Source: Apostichopus japonicus
Lineage: Eukaryota; Echinodermata; Holothuroidea; Aspidochirotida; Stichopodidae
Assembly (NCBI RefSeq): GCF_037975245.1
Contig: NC_092569.1
Coordinates: 37,288,168-37,352,167 of the forward strand
Direction of reading: 5' to 3'
DNA length: 64,000 nucleotides
Positions 10,936 through 22,396 of the stretch are shown one piece after another; positions within the stretch are counted from its first letter, which is position 1, and each line of letters starts with the position of its first letter. The position numbers and the translations under genes were made by a program. The notes beneath the pieces were generated by a model. The model worked only from the letters and a program-made list of their open reading frames with translations. It did no database searches and was not told the DNA's origin.

Positions 10936-13340
10936 TACTTGGACTAGCATACTGCACCGTGATGTACTACCGTAGTCATCCATGCCGTGCGCGGTTCACC
11001 CAAAGGAACAAATCAGAAGTGTGAAAAGTTTACCATTGGAGGAGTGGCCTACACTTGCAGCAAGGCAACCAAATACTGCTGTCGCATAACCACACCATCC
11101 CCTTACCCTTCTTCACAAAATACATTTAGCCTTATCAGCCCCCATCCTCCTCTGTCTACAAGAAAGCTTCATATTTTATTATAATATAATGACTGTAGAT
11201 AACGGAACTCGATTTCATTGAAGTTTCAGGATTGAGCAGTACTGCACGGAGAGTTATACATGAATAGAGACCATCCTTTATTCTTTTGTATATGTTTATC
11301 TTTCTGGTCAATTTGGTCATCGCTGGCAGTATGTAGCCGTCACTAACGAGGTGGTGCGCCCATGAATCCCCAAAACACCCGACTGGAACCTTCATACAAG
11401 GGATTGAGCCGAATGGAGGATTTTATTAGAGATGGTGTGTGGCCCTTGATTCGTTAAAGTCGACAACCAGATTTTCTTAATATGGACACCAGGTGATGCA
11501 GTAAGTCGTATTTAGACTATTGCATGAGCACACAATTGGAGAATGCTTATTTCGTATTAAATTATAATAAACTGTACACTTGAGCTTATTGGAGGGACTG
11601 CCATCACCGCGATGACGTAACCATTCACGTGGTTCAGCTTGCCAAGTAACCTTAGCAGAAACTGCAAAATATTCACCATAATGACCAGTCATTGTTTAAC
11701 TTTTCTGCGGTAACATGTGTGAGTGTTCAGCTCATGTATATCTTTCCACGGTAAAATTAATAACGAAATAGTTGGGTGACCTCTCGGTTTGTTGTAACAG
11801 GGTAGAATTTGCCCTGAGTGTTTTTATTCTGGATGCCGCACTATAGATTGATAATACATTGTACTTTGAGAGATAAGTGACTTAAAGAGATTTTGCCCCT
11901 ATAGTAATCAGCAAGGAAATGTTGTACCTGATTAATGCAGTTTCGGTAGTATAAACTCTTGAAGAATACTGTTGAACTAGAACGAATTGCAATATGAATA
12001 AAGAAGTTGAAATTACTTCGTTACAAACAGAAATTTGACACATGTTTAATTTCTTCGCGGAAGTATACTAGTGTAGAATATCCCCATATACAATGCTTCA
12101 CGGGAAGTATTCATTACACCAGCTTCAAAACTATTCACATGTGTAATGTGTTCTGGTCTAGAGCAACCATCACTGTTCAACCATGGTCACTTTTAGGTTC
12201 GATGATAAATCAATTATGTTATTTTGAAACAGTAAACAGAGAAGTGATCGTTGTTTCATTGATAAATAACCATCAAGCCTTCACTGTATAAAAACCCGTT
12301 ACACGGCTTCATGAGATAACCAAGCTGACCATAGAGCTATAGCTCCATGAGCTGACCCAGGCTAAATGGGCGAATCTGGCGCCAGTGAAGGGCCCAGACA
12401 CCCTAAGCTCCAACTAAGCTCAATCAAAGCACACAAGTCGGTATAATTCACTCTTTATATATAAAAGCTTGTCAAGCCATACAACCTGCCATATCGGTGA
12501 GACTTCCATTGAAAGAGTCATTCGTTTGGAAAGGTCGAGACTTTGTAAGCACGTAAATAATAGTCCTGCGTTAATCCTCTGTAGTTCTCAGACACACTGG
12601 CGCCTGGTGTAGACTTCATTGATAATGGAATTGTTGCAGTGCAAGCAAATCGATTGTTATGTTTGTTGGTATTGAGATGGTTGGTTGTATTGCTTGACTG
12701 ATCACGTGGTAACTAACCTGTTACAGTCAGATTTGTAAATAAGATTTAGCCTGGAAAGGCAGACAAATCTGGCAAAGTCGGGTGCAGACAATTTAGTTTG
12801 GACAGTATATGTGATTACTACTGATATGTAAGGCAAAGCTAAAGTACGTGTGTGCAGGGCAAATGTATGAAACCTCTCTAATTCCTGCGACTCATTTGAA
12901 CCTAAGAAAGTTGACTTACTATTTAGCTAACCTCGAATATTGTAGTGGAGTTACAATATGTCAACGTTTCCAATGTGTTATGAACATGTGGTGAATACTA
13001 ATAGCATAATAAGTGTCTGGTCGACGTAGAGAACCAGATGCAACCATTAATTTCTAGTTCATTAACCTTCAGTATTTCGGTGACATGTATTTTAGTTTCT
13101 AATGTCATCTTCCTGGGTTGATCAATTGATTTTGCCAATCATACTAAAACGACTGCTGTAAGAGATTGATGCATTGTGTCAGTAATGAATGTTCAGATTA
13201 ATAAGGTCTTACTATACAGTTTCAATGCAATGACAGGTTTTCTTCTGCACGCAGAGAAGAGGAAAAGGCCTACCTGTAAAAAAAGAGAACAATTTTGGCT
13301 TCCATTTGTTTTCGGCATTCTTAGAATATATTCCTTTTTC
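10936..13340. other. No supported feature
   Basis: Mostly unique AT-rich sequence. A frame at 10987-11184 has a cysteine pattern (C..........C.......CC) but no splice or domain support. The frame at 12007-12291 shows nothing recognisable. Confidence 0.45.
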
Positions 13341-13344
13341 ATCA

Positions 13345-13480
13345 GAAATCAATAATAATAATGATGATGATGATGATAATAATAATAATAATAACAATAA
13401 TAATAATGATAATTATAGTAATAACAATAATAATTGATATGATAATAATTATAATTATAATTATAACAATAATACTACAA
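13345..13480. repeat. (AAT/ATG)n imperfect microsatellite
   Basis: A mixture of AATAAT, GATGAT and AATTAT runs. The poly-leucine/serine frame on the minus strand comes from this repeat. Confidence 0.9.
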
Positions 13481-14279
13481 GAAAGCCACCAGACTTAGTG
13501 ATTCCTTACCTTATAAGTATATACTGTATATAGAATCACTTGATTGATAGAGGAACTGAAGAAAATGTGTCCTGAAGTCAATTACCAGCCTAGAACATCA
13601 TACCAGATAAATTTTACCATAATAAAGGTACAACCCTTCTGAATGTTGATAGACAGATAACAGTCATTAGTGAAAGTGGAAAACACTCTCAGCCACTTAA
13701 AAGAGGAATGGTCAAACATGAATCTTATGACAGTTAGTGACACAGAAACTGAGCCGTTCATCAAAGAAATAACTGAGTTTGCAAGTTTACAAGGTTTCCA
13801 GACTTTGACCTCTGTCGAATTTAAATGTCCTTCCATGTACATCATATTTGGACAGATATTTGGACAATATCTGTCACTAAATATACAAGCTAATACGGTC
13901 AACTATAATGGGTTAAGGTCAAGTGTTTTGTGTCAAAGTAAGTCCCCGAGGTCTTTACTTGAATATTGAGAATTCAGAGCAAGGCTTAAGATAGTGTGCA
14001 GTAGTTTCTGATTAAACTTAAGACAAAAATGTCATCTTAAACACCATCTTAAAACCTAGATAGTGAGAGCAATGAAACATTACCCTGACTTGGTGTAAAC
14101 TTTCAGGAATTACTAATTCTTAAAAATGCAATCATTCTCAATTTCTTAGAAACAATATCAATTAGGATTTGACAAAGTATGTGCTTTCCTGTACACAATG
14201 TCCTTGCACACTATGTCATGCTGAAACCCAAAGCTTATTACTGGCCACTACCGAACTAAGAAGGACGATTTTCAGGGAT
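13481..14279. other. No supported feature
   Basis: Low-complexity to unique sequence. Opposed frames at 13582-13902 (-) and 13670-13969 (+) overlap each other. They contain a TTTGACCTCTG word, suggesting decayed copies of the GACC-rich repeats and not an exon. Confidence 0.45.
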
Positions 14280-14700
14280 TGAAATCTGCTCAAGTTTTGA
14301 CACCCGTTGACCCCAAATGACCTCCATCACAAACAATAGGTTTCGGTAAATAAATTACAGGACATCCACATGCCAAATATAAGAACTGCATAGGCAACCT
14401 TCCTCGAGATATCATGTTTACAAGATTTTCACACGTTTTCCCCTTTGTTGACCCCAAATGACCTTTGACATAGATGGACAATACTCCAGATCGTCTACTC
14501 AACATCGGCAAGCTACACACCAAGTTTCAACTTCCTTCAACTTCTACTTCTTGAGATATTGTCCGAACAATGTTTTCAGACTTTGACCGATGATGACCTC
14601 AAGTGACCTTTGACCGATAGCATCAACAATCCCAACCAATTTTACCTAAGGGAAACGTACATACCAAGTATGAAATGTATCACCATCGCATAAATTCCTT
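14280..14700 (-). repeat. 145-bp repeat family, minus orientation, diverged
   Basis: About three degenerate units contain 'GACCCCAAATGACCT', 'CACACCAAGTTTCA' and 'CTTGAGATATTG', the complement of the family seen at 29095-29950. Confidence 0.65.
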
Positions 14701-16140
14701 CGGCCTTTAGCCTTCAACAAGGAATAAAAAATACGTACCTAAACGTTTCTCTAGTCTTCAAGTTGGCACATATTAACCTAATGTGTGATCATATGGAATT
14801 GCCAATCAACTAATTTAGTCAGCCGCAGTTCTCCCTGCAGTATATCTGTTGTTGTGTTTACTAGGGAGGTGGGAAGCCGACAGGTATGCTACTCGAAAAT
14901 TTTAAAACGAAGAACACTTCGAAGGTACCTAAACAATATTAGGGAATATATGTGTGTGTGAATAGATGAAAGAATGTAGTGAAATAAACACTAGATATGT
15001 GAAAAGGTTGTCTGTGTGTGCGATGGGGTGGGGGGGGGGGTGTTATCCTATGCGCCTAGCGTTCACACATACGTACAAAATATATATGTTACTTTATTTG
15101 CTTTTAAGTTCCGAATGAGCGGGTCGTTATAAACTATATGCGAAGCAATATAGGCCTTTCTACTTACTGTCAGCATTATGGGTTCAGGTTCGGTTAAATT
15201 TGCGTAAATGAAATTTTGAATCAGTGAGTAAGTTGATATTGACACGGTTACAGGTGTGTAGTTTAGTCACCCAAAGGCTTAGCGAATATCATCTTATTAC
15301 TTGACTTACTGATGTATATTATATTGAATTTTATTGGGAATAATTGGGAAACACCTCCTTTCCTCCTCTTGGGGAACCCTTTTCGTGAGAGGTGATAGTT
15401 ACGGGGAGCTCTCACCTTATGCCAAGTACAACAATAACATCTTGACTCAATCTTGATCAGTTCACACTGCGATGCAGGTGTGCAGCCGTACCGTCATCCA
15501 TTCATAACACCTCTCGCACTATACCAACCTGCTTATCATCCTTCTCTCGGATACTGTGTAACTAATTGACTAGGGCGGTCGGTTCTCTTTGATACACGCG
15601 GGACTGACAGGTGTGTTGCCTTAGCGACCGCCATCCTGGCGCCCTATAGTTTCAAAGCTTAGGCCAGCGTGAATAGATGACGTCACATTACTGGCGCCTG
15701 CCCGTCGCGACTGCTCGACTTAGCGTATTTGTTTTTGTAGGGGTACTTGTTCCCGAGTTCCAATAGGGTTTGGTATAGTGTACACAGATAAAGTCATCTA
15801 CCCTGTTGAGTCGAGGAGAACATCTGGCCTCTTTAGAATTCTTTGAGGGGGGATAAAAAAAGAGGAAAAAAACTGCAATCTGGAAGGTTGCTCATTAGTT
15901 GTTACGATAATTTGATGGGACTGATGTTTGGTTACAGCGCACCTGAATATCGTGGGAATAATGATAATCTTCATGGAAGGGTGCAGATGCACATGCGTTC
16001 CGCTTTTGTATTTGTCTATGAAATATTCAAATATCTACCATTCTACTTTTCTAATACTTGTCGAGGGTACACGTGGCCGTACAAGTTTTCGATTTGTTTT
16101 TTTGCATTTAAATTATGGCTTACCGGCCTAGGAGGGTTCT
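14701..16140. other. No supported feature
   Basis: Unique sequence with a poly-G tract near 15030. The frames at 15798-16142 overlap on both strands and carry no recognisable domain. Confidence 0.45.
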
Positions 16141-16230
16141 AATAATTATTATCATTATTATTATACAAAATTTCTATAGCACCTTATCCAATCAAAAATT
16201 GCTCTAAGGCGCTTTACAGTAAAATACATA
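16141..16230 (-). mobile_element. Possible 3' tail of a non-LTR element or SINE
   Basis: Read on the minus strand, TGTAAAGCGCCTTAGAGCA is followed by GGTGCTATAGAAATTTTG and an (ATA/AT)n tail. This GCGC...CTATA tail followed by a simple repeat is common at 3' ends of LINE/SINE families. A second similar tail lies near 47020-47065. No coding part is attached. Confidence 0.5.
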
Positions 16231-16375
16231 CAAACATGAAATACAAATATATATATCGATAATGTAAGGTATACAAAGGGTAGAAAATTTGTTATATACA
16301 ATCTGACAATAAATTGTAGGGTCTAAGGGACCCCCACCCCTCCCGTTGAGTTTTGGTAGAAATAAGGGGACTTAA

Positions 16376-16918
16376 AAGAATAGTCCAGGTCAAATTTGGT
16401 TTTGATATTTTAAAGGGAACATAATTAAGCATTCTAGTGAAATTTGCATTCATAACACCGTTTTTTTTTAAATAGATATTGACAGTTGAAGTTATCTGAC
16501 ATTCCACCAAAAGTGAACTTAAAGCAAACAGGTGTTATGTCATAGTTGCACACTGACAAATAATGTTTTTGTTTCTGTCTATTGATTTGACCTTGGATTG
16601 GATAGGGTTACTAGTTTGTCTAAATGGGATGTGAAGTTTATAAAATACCAATACATATGGTTCATTCATATTATGGATGCATCCACTTGTGGAATATAAA
16701 AATTAGACGTAAATTTTAAAGGAAAAATTAAACATTGTTTATTAGTGTGCGACGTCACACCTGTTTCCTGCAAGTTCACTTTTGGTACGAAAGGTGGCAA
16801 CTTCAACTGTCAAAATTATAAAAACGGTACATAGGAATTGAATGCAAATTTCACCAGAATGCCTAGATTATGTTCCTCTTTAACATATCAAAACAAAATT
16901 TTGACCTGGACTATTCTT
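16376..16918. mobile_element. TTAA-flanked foldback transposon
   Basis: The left arm (16376 to about 16554) and right arm (about 16741-16918) are reverse complements over about 175 bp, with scattered mismatches and small indels. The termini are AAGAATAGTCCAGGTCAAA. TTAA flanks both ends (16372-16375 and 16919-16922), as expected for piggyBac or Kolobok insertion. There is no coding capacity. The termini differ from those of the element at 3796-4609. Confidence 0.85.
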
Positions 16919-16922
16919 TTAA

Positions 16923-19200
16923 ATTGGAAATTGTCCAAGTGACATTCTGCCATATACAAACAATGTTTTTCCAAAAAATTCAATACGTCACTAGTAGACC
17001 TATACAAACAATTTCTTAACGTTTCTGAAAGTGATCACGCTTAGTTAGAGAACAAAGTTTGTACATCTCAGTATGTACGCAACAATTGCATTGTATAAAC
17101 TAAATCTTGCTAGGGGAGGGAATGGTACACTCTGCTATAGTCACGTGATAGACTAACGGTACATCATGTCCGTACAATGTTTGCTTTAAAGGTGGGGTTC
17201 AGTTTGTTAAAGTATATGACTTTAGGCATAATTTTAGTCTTGATATGTAATTGTCCGAGCAAAAAGAAACAAAATTAATGCTCGTAATGTTTTAACAGCT
17301 AGCCAGGTTTTAAGATATTCACCTGTTACAATACGCGAAATCTCTGGAATTCTCCTTTCTGGCTAAATTGATGATAACGTCAGCTACTCAGTAGATAAAA
17401 GTTTGTGTTAAACCATTCTTTTATCAGTTCTAATAGCACCTTTAGACATGTTCTGTTACCTTAACCAACGTTAAATAACAGAGCATACTAACCCATACAA
17501 ACATTCATCACCATTTGCCTTTGACATATTTACAACACATTGTTAGCATGGTTTAAAAAGCATTCTCTGGTAACAATGTGAAAGGTATATTCTAAAGAGA
17601 AAAATATTGCTAGTTGAACCCCCCCCCCCCATCCCACCTCACCCCCTCCCTGGTTAAAACTTAAACTTCTCCAAGAAGAAGGATCACAATGCGATGTCAA
17701 TTGGGTAAATGCTCTTTAGAAGTTCTACTTAGGCTAAAATAAACTATCCTGGAATCCTTGGAATGTTTGCTTGGATGTCAAAGTTCTTTGTAGTTAGAAT
17801 TTCATCAAAATGTATGTTTTTAGAATATTATTTCCCTCTGTGGATAAATTATTGACAGATTTGTAAAATAACACTGAAAGTCATTTTCAGCTAAATGCTC
17901 TAATGACATCCATTCTACTGGTGCCAGATGAAGTTATAAAATGTCACACATATTATTTTCGCGATACAAGATGCTTTGAGTTTTTTTTTGTTTCTTTAAA
18001 GATGCAGAAAAGGTTCCACTTCAGCCACCAGAAATCCTTTTAACTACATTTGTGCAGCAGCTAATATCTTTTACCAGTGTATAATACGCAGGCATCTCAT
18101 GTCTCTATATATTGACACAAATGCGACACCAATGCTAATCACGGACTTAAAGTGAACTTGTTCACAGAAATCACGTTCTATGCTTAGTAAGGATAAAAAG
18201 GACAACCTAAGTTCTGAGACGCAGCTCACATCGTTTTGTTAAACAAGAAGTCTATCCAGTATCATTTAAGGCATGGCTACTTAGTTTTCTTTTGCCACTT
18301 TGTTTTGTTTTGTCCGTTCCCGAAAACAAGTGTTCTCAGTTACCCTCTCCCTTCTGGTTACGTCACTGCACCGAGTAGACCGTTATCTGGTGACTACTGC
18401 ACGTGTTTTAATCATGGGTTACTAATAACATTAACCCCTTATCGTTAGTGTGGCCGATATAAGTTACTGGTAACATTTATGACAATAATATTACTCTTGT
18501 TGTTATGGTATGTTGTCTTATGCTATACAGCATTGTTCAGTCTCTGAGTCTGATATCTCTTCGGAGGGTATGCCAAGAATTTATTGAAAAATTACCTGCT
18601 TCATATCTTACCTTTATTTACGTCTCTTGTACTGCATTATATTTTATTGATATCAATTTTTCTGCAGTTTTCCTGTTTATTTGTTTATTTGTTTAGTTTT
18701 ATCTGTTTTCTATTCATTTATTATTATTTTTTGCCCTCTGCTTCTTTACTGCCTGCTTGCCCATGTATATAGTTTGTTTCATACTATTGCACGTTTCTAT
18801 TTTTTTCTATAAATATATTTTTATTAACTGCCCGCTTACTTGAAGATGTGATTCAATCATGTGAACACTATTCCTCTTAGAAAGGAGGTCCTCATATAGT
18901 AACTTTACACCAGTTCTGTTATACATACTTTCGGTGTTGATGTCTCAAACACCTGCGCTATACATCGTATTAGTTCTGAATAAATATTATAAAACCTTGA
19001 ACTTTTAGTACAGTACATTATTATCAAAAGATGTGCTCCAGAACCCTCTCCGACATCTTAATATTGATTTATGAACGTTGGCTTCTCAGGACTTCTAAAT
19101 TGTGGCATTCTCTAACGTGTTCTGTGAATATTTCTCGATTGTGAGAATGTCGCCCTCAGATTTGATTGACAACGTATAATTTGCAATTCTCCGTTGTGAC
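16923..19200. other. No supported feature
   Basis: AT-rich, apparently unique sequence with a poly-C tract near 17620 and T-rich stretches at 18600-18820. The short hydrophobic frames at 18505-18772 come from T-rich DNA. This is the upstream flank of the Id gene and may contain enhancers, which I cannot identify by eye. Confidence 0.45.
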
Positions 19201-19702
19201 TGGATGATCCCTTTCTTGTCGAATCAGTTAAGTAAAGACCACGCCTACAAGTGGGCGGGTGTTTTGCTTTAATCTAAAGGAGGGTTTTTATTGGTCGTTG
19301 CCAGCTGTGCGGAATCGCTGCACTGTGACGTGATAAGTGAACCGGTAATAATCAGAATCCTACTAGCGTAAACATTCTCAATGTCACACTGTGAATTCTA
19401 ACGTTATAGCCGTGTTGAATATCTAGCTGAAAAGCACGTACGTAAGGTTCCCAATAGTGGCAGGTAGGCTAGCTATACGCATAGCCAGACAACGTGAAGT
19501 CTTAGTGTATTCTCTGGAATTGTGGAAGGAAAGGAATAAAACATTCGCTGCAACGGTACTTGGAAATTTGCCTTATATCGTGACAATAAAGAAGGGGTAA
19601 ATAAGTATTACAATTGTTTACATTATAATTGCTCTGACTCGACTACATCGCTATTGTGTATATAACTAACAGAGTTTACAGTGTGTGGACAGAAATTTTA
19701 AG
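19201..19702 (+). promoter_or_regulatory. Putative promoter and 5' UTR of Id
   Basis: This less AT-rich stretch before the start codon contains a GC box-like GTGGGCGGG (19251-19259), an inverted CCAAT box (ATTGG, 19290-19294), an E box CAGCTG (19302-19307) and a CRE-like TGACGTGA (19326-19333). TATATAA at 19659-19665 is only 38 bp before the ATG, probably too close to be the TATA box. Function and transcription start are inferred from position only. Confidence 0.45.
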
Positions 19703-20131
19703 ATGAAAGTAACGCGTCAGGTTAACATGGAGGCTTCCTGCCATGGACAACAGCACAAGATAGCCACCATGTTGCACCGTGCACAGAGTTTGTCCAAACA
19801 CAGATCGTCTCTGAATGATTTTTCAATGAGTGACTGCTACGAGAAATTAATAGAAATTGTTCCTACGATTCCAAGAGACCGCAAGGTTTCACGTGTGGAG
19901 ATTTTACAACATGTTATTGATTATATTCAGGACTTACAGATAGCTCTGGACCATCAAAATATTCGTGTTAGAAATATCAACGAACCTTCCGGGCACACAA
20001 CGTTGGTTACAACACCAAATAGGACACCATTTAGCACACTGCAGACAACTTCATCCAGTGGGTCCACCCAGATACCCTTTATAGTGACGTCATCGGAAAC
20101 AAGCAGCCTCAACCGAGAATTTGTCAAACAG
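19703..20131 (+). CDS. Id helix-loop-helix protein, exon 1 (residues 1-143)
   Basis: Id proteins are nuclear helix-loop-helix factors without a DNA-binding basic region. They dimerise with E-proteins and related bHLH factors and keep them off DNA, which holds back differentiation. The HLH spans about residues 42-82. Helix 1 contains MSDCYEKLIEIVP, a short loop TIPRDRK follows, and helix 2 is VSRVEILQHVIDYIQDLQIAL, with DYIQDLQ close to vertebrate Id2. No basic region precedes it. I start at ATG 19703 because MKV matches the usual Id N-terminus and an A lies at -3. A second ATG at 19727 is also in good context, and an upstream GTG is unlikely to be used. A serine/threonine-rich tail follows (about 95-135). 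The exon ends CAG|GTAACA, phase 0. Full length with exon 2 is 169 residues, against roughly 120-170 in vertebrate Ids. I do not assign it to a specific Id1-Id4 paralogue. Confidence 0.93.
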
Positions 20132-20449
20132 GTAACACCATTTCGTTACAATAAAAATATGTTAAAATGCGTAAATGGGGCAATATGAATTCGCAGTGAA
20201 AACGAATATAAATGATGTTAAACTCCATTAACAGTTGACGCAGCGATCGAAAAAGACTTTGAAATATCATAGATAAAAACCAACGAAAATATCAAAGAAC
20301 CGGCAGCGTCAGTGAATTTACACTGCAAAAGCACAACACACACTTGCATTAGTCTCCAGGCTCATATTCATGACTGGCCCATAGTATTTAATCCATCTAC
20401 GTAGTTGATAGTACCCATTATTTGATTATGTTTTATCAACTCAATGTAC

Positions 20450-22215
20450 AGTGCCATTCTCAGGCACTCCTATATATATATGCCTATTGCATGTTAAATG
20501 CTGTTATTACGTTTTGCGTGCACTCAGTTCACTAACAGTAACACAGCAGGTATATTAAAGGTTCTCATGCAGACATGCCTATTGCATGTTCAATGCTGTT
20601 ATTATGCTTTGCATACACTGGGTTTACGTTTACAGTATGGGTCAGGGAATAATTAAAGTGTTCAAATTTTGTGTAGCATTTGGAAGGCTCTGATTTTGCT
20701 CATTGAGTACAATAGTTCCTGGCCTGAGTAGAAAACTGCCATACAACTGTACACTTGTAGCGCTACTTGACATTCTGTATAGCAACTTGCGAAGTGATAC
20801 TGGATAAGTTATTTCCTGTAGGTACACTGCAAATAAGGTACTCAAAGAGATATTCCTAATGCATGTTGAAAGGAACTGTTATTATGCTTTGCATACTTGG
20901 GGTTCACTTGTAAAGTAAAGGTACTAGTACTCTTGCAGACTTGTATGCCTATTGCATGTTGAATGAACTGTTATTATGCTTTGCATACTTGGGGTTCACT
21001 TGTAAAGTAAAGGTACTAGTACTCTTGCAGACTTGTATGCCTTTAGCATGTTGAATGCTGTTGTTATGCTTTGCATACTCTTGGTTCACTTGTAATCTAG
21101 TATAGGTACTCTACAATTGAGGTACTCATGCAGACTTGTATGCCTTTAGCATGTTGAATGCTGTTGTTATGCTTTGCATACCCTTGGTTCACTTGTAATC
21201 TAGTATAGGTACTCTACAATTGAGGTACTCATGCAGACTTGTATGCCTTTTGCATGTTGAATGCTGTTGTTATGCTTTGCATACTCTTGGTTCACTTACA
21301 AGTATAGGTTCTCTACAATTATGGTACTCATGCAGACATGTATGCCTATTGCATGTTGAATGCTGTTATTATGCTTTGCATACCCTTGGTTCACTTGTAA
21401 TCTAGTATCTACAATTGAGGTACTCATGCAGACTTGTATGCCTTTTGCATGTTGAATGCTGTTGTTATGCTTTGCATACTCTTGGTTCACTTACAAGTAT
21501 AGGTTCTCTACAATTATGGTACTCATGCAGACATGTATGCCTATTGCATGTTGAATGCTGTTATTATGCTTTGCATACCCTTGGTTCACTCGTAATCTAG
21601 TATAGGTACTCTACAATTGAGGTACTCATGCAGACTTGTATGCCTTTTGCATGTTGAATGCTGTTGTTATGCTTTGCATACTCTTGGTTCACTTACAAGT
21701 ATAGGTACTCTACAATTACGGTACTCATGCAGACATGTATGCCTTTTGCATGTTGAATGCTGTTGTTATGCTTTGCATACCCTTGGTTCACTTGTAATCT
21801 AGTATAGGTACTCTACAATTGAGGTACTCATGCAGACTTGTATGCCTTTTGCATGTTGAATGCTGTTGTTATGCTTTGCATACTCTTGGTTCACTTACAA
21901 GTATAGGTACTCTACAATTATGGTACTCATGCAGACATGTATGCCTATCGCATGTTGAATGCTGTTATTATGCTTTGCATACTCTGGGCTCACTTTTACA
22001 GTATAGGTACTCTACAGTTGAGGTTATCCATGCAGACTTGTATGCCTATCGCATGTTGAATACTGAACTTTGCATACTCTGGGTTCACTTGCACAGTATA
22101 GGACAGGTACCCTACTATTGAGGTACTCTGAGCAGACATGTATGGTAATTGTTGGTTTAATGCTTTTATTATGTTTTGCAAACATTGGGTTAACTTGTAC
22201 AGTATAGGAACTCTA
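20450..22215. repeat. ~101-bp minisatellite in Id intron
   Basis: Unit landmarks are TACTCATGCAGAC, GCATGTTGAATGCTGTT and ATGCTTTGCATAC. TACTCATGCAGAC starts at 21226, 21325, 21421, 21520 and 21623, spacings of 96-103 bp. Alternate units differ (ACTTGTAATCTAG against ACTTACAAGTATAGG), so the real repeating block is a dimer of about 200 bp. The outer units are the most diverged. Short cysteine-rich frames here are repeat products. Confidence 0.95.
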
Positions 22216-22396
22216 TAATAAAGCTACTCATTAATTCGATTCTTGCCATCTGGTCGGTAATCTATTTTACAGTATTGTATTTGTATGTGCATGTGGTTTT
22301 CATGCAATGCAGCTGTTAACTTAAACAGGCTAGTTTGTACACGTATTTGATTGAAAAATATGACTTAACAAACAATGATTAGGGGTTTCATGAAGT

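Noticed and set aside
10560-11024. Frames of 96-154 residues across SINE and minisatellite
   Set aside because: They run through a SINE and a 16-bp repeat. The open frames come from stop-free repeat units.
10987-11184. Possible cysteine-rich exon (GGVAYTCSKATKYCC)
   Set aside because: The cysteine pattern is suggestive, but I see no convincing splice donor, signal peptide or known domain, and the frame ends in low-complexity sequence.
19659-19665. TATA box of the Id gene
   Set aside because: It is only 38 bp before the start codon, so a normal start site about 30 bp downstream would leave almost no 5' UTR. It may be chance in AT-rich DNA.
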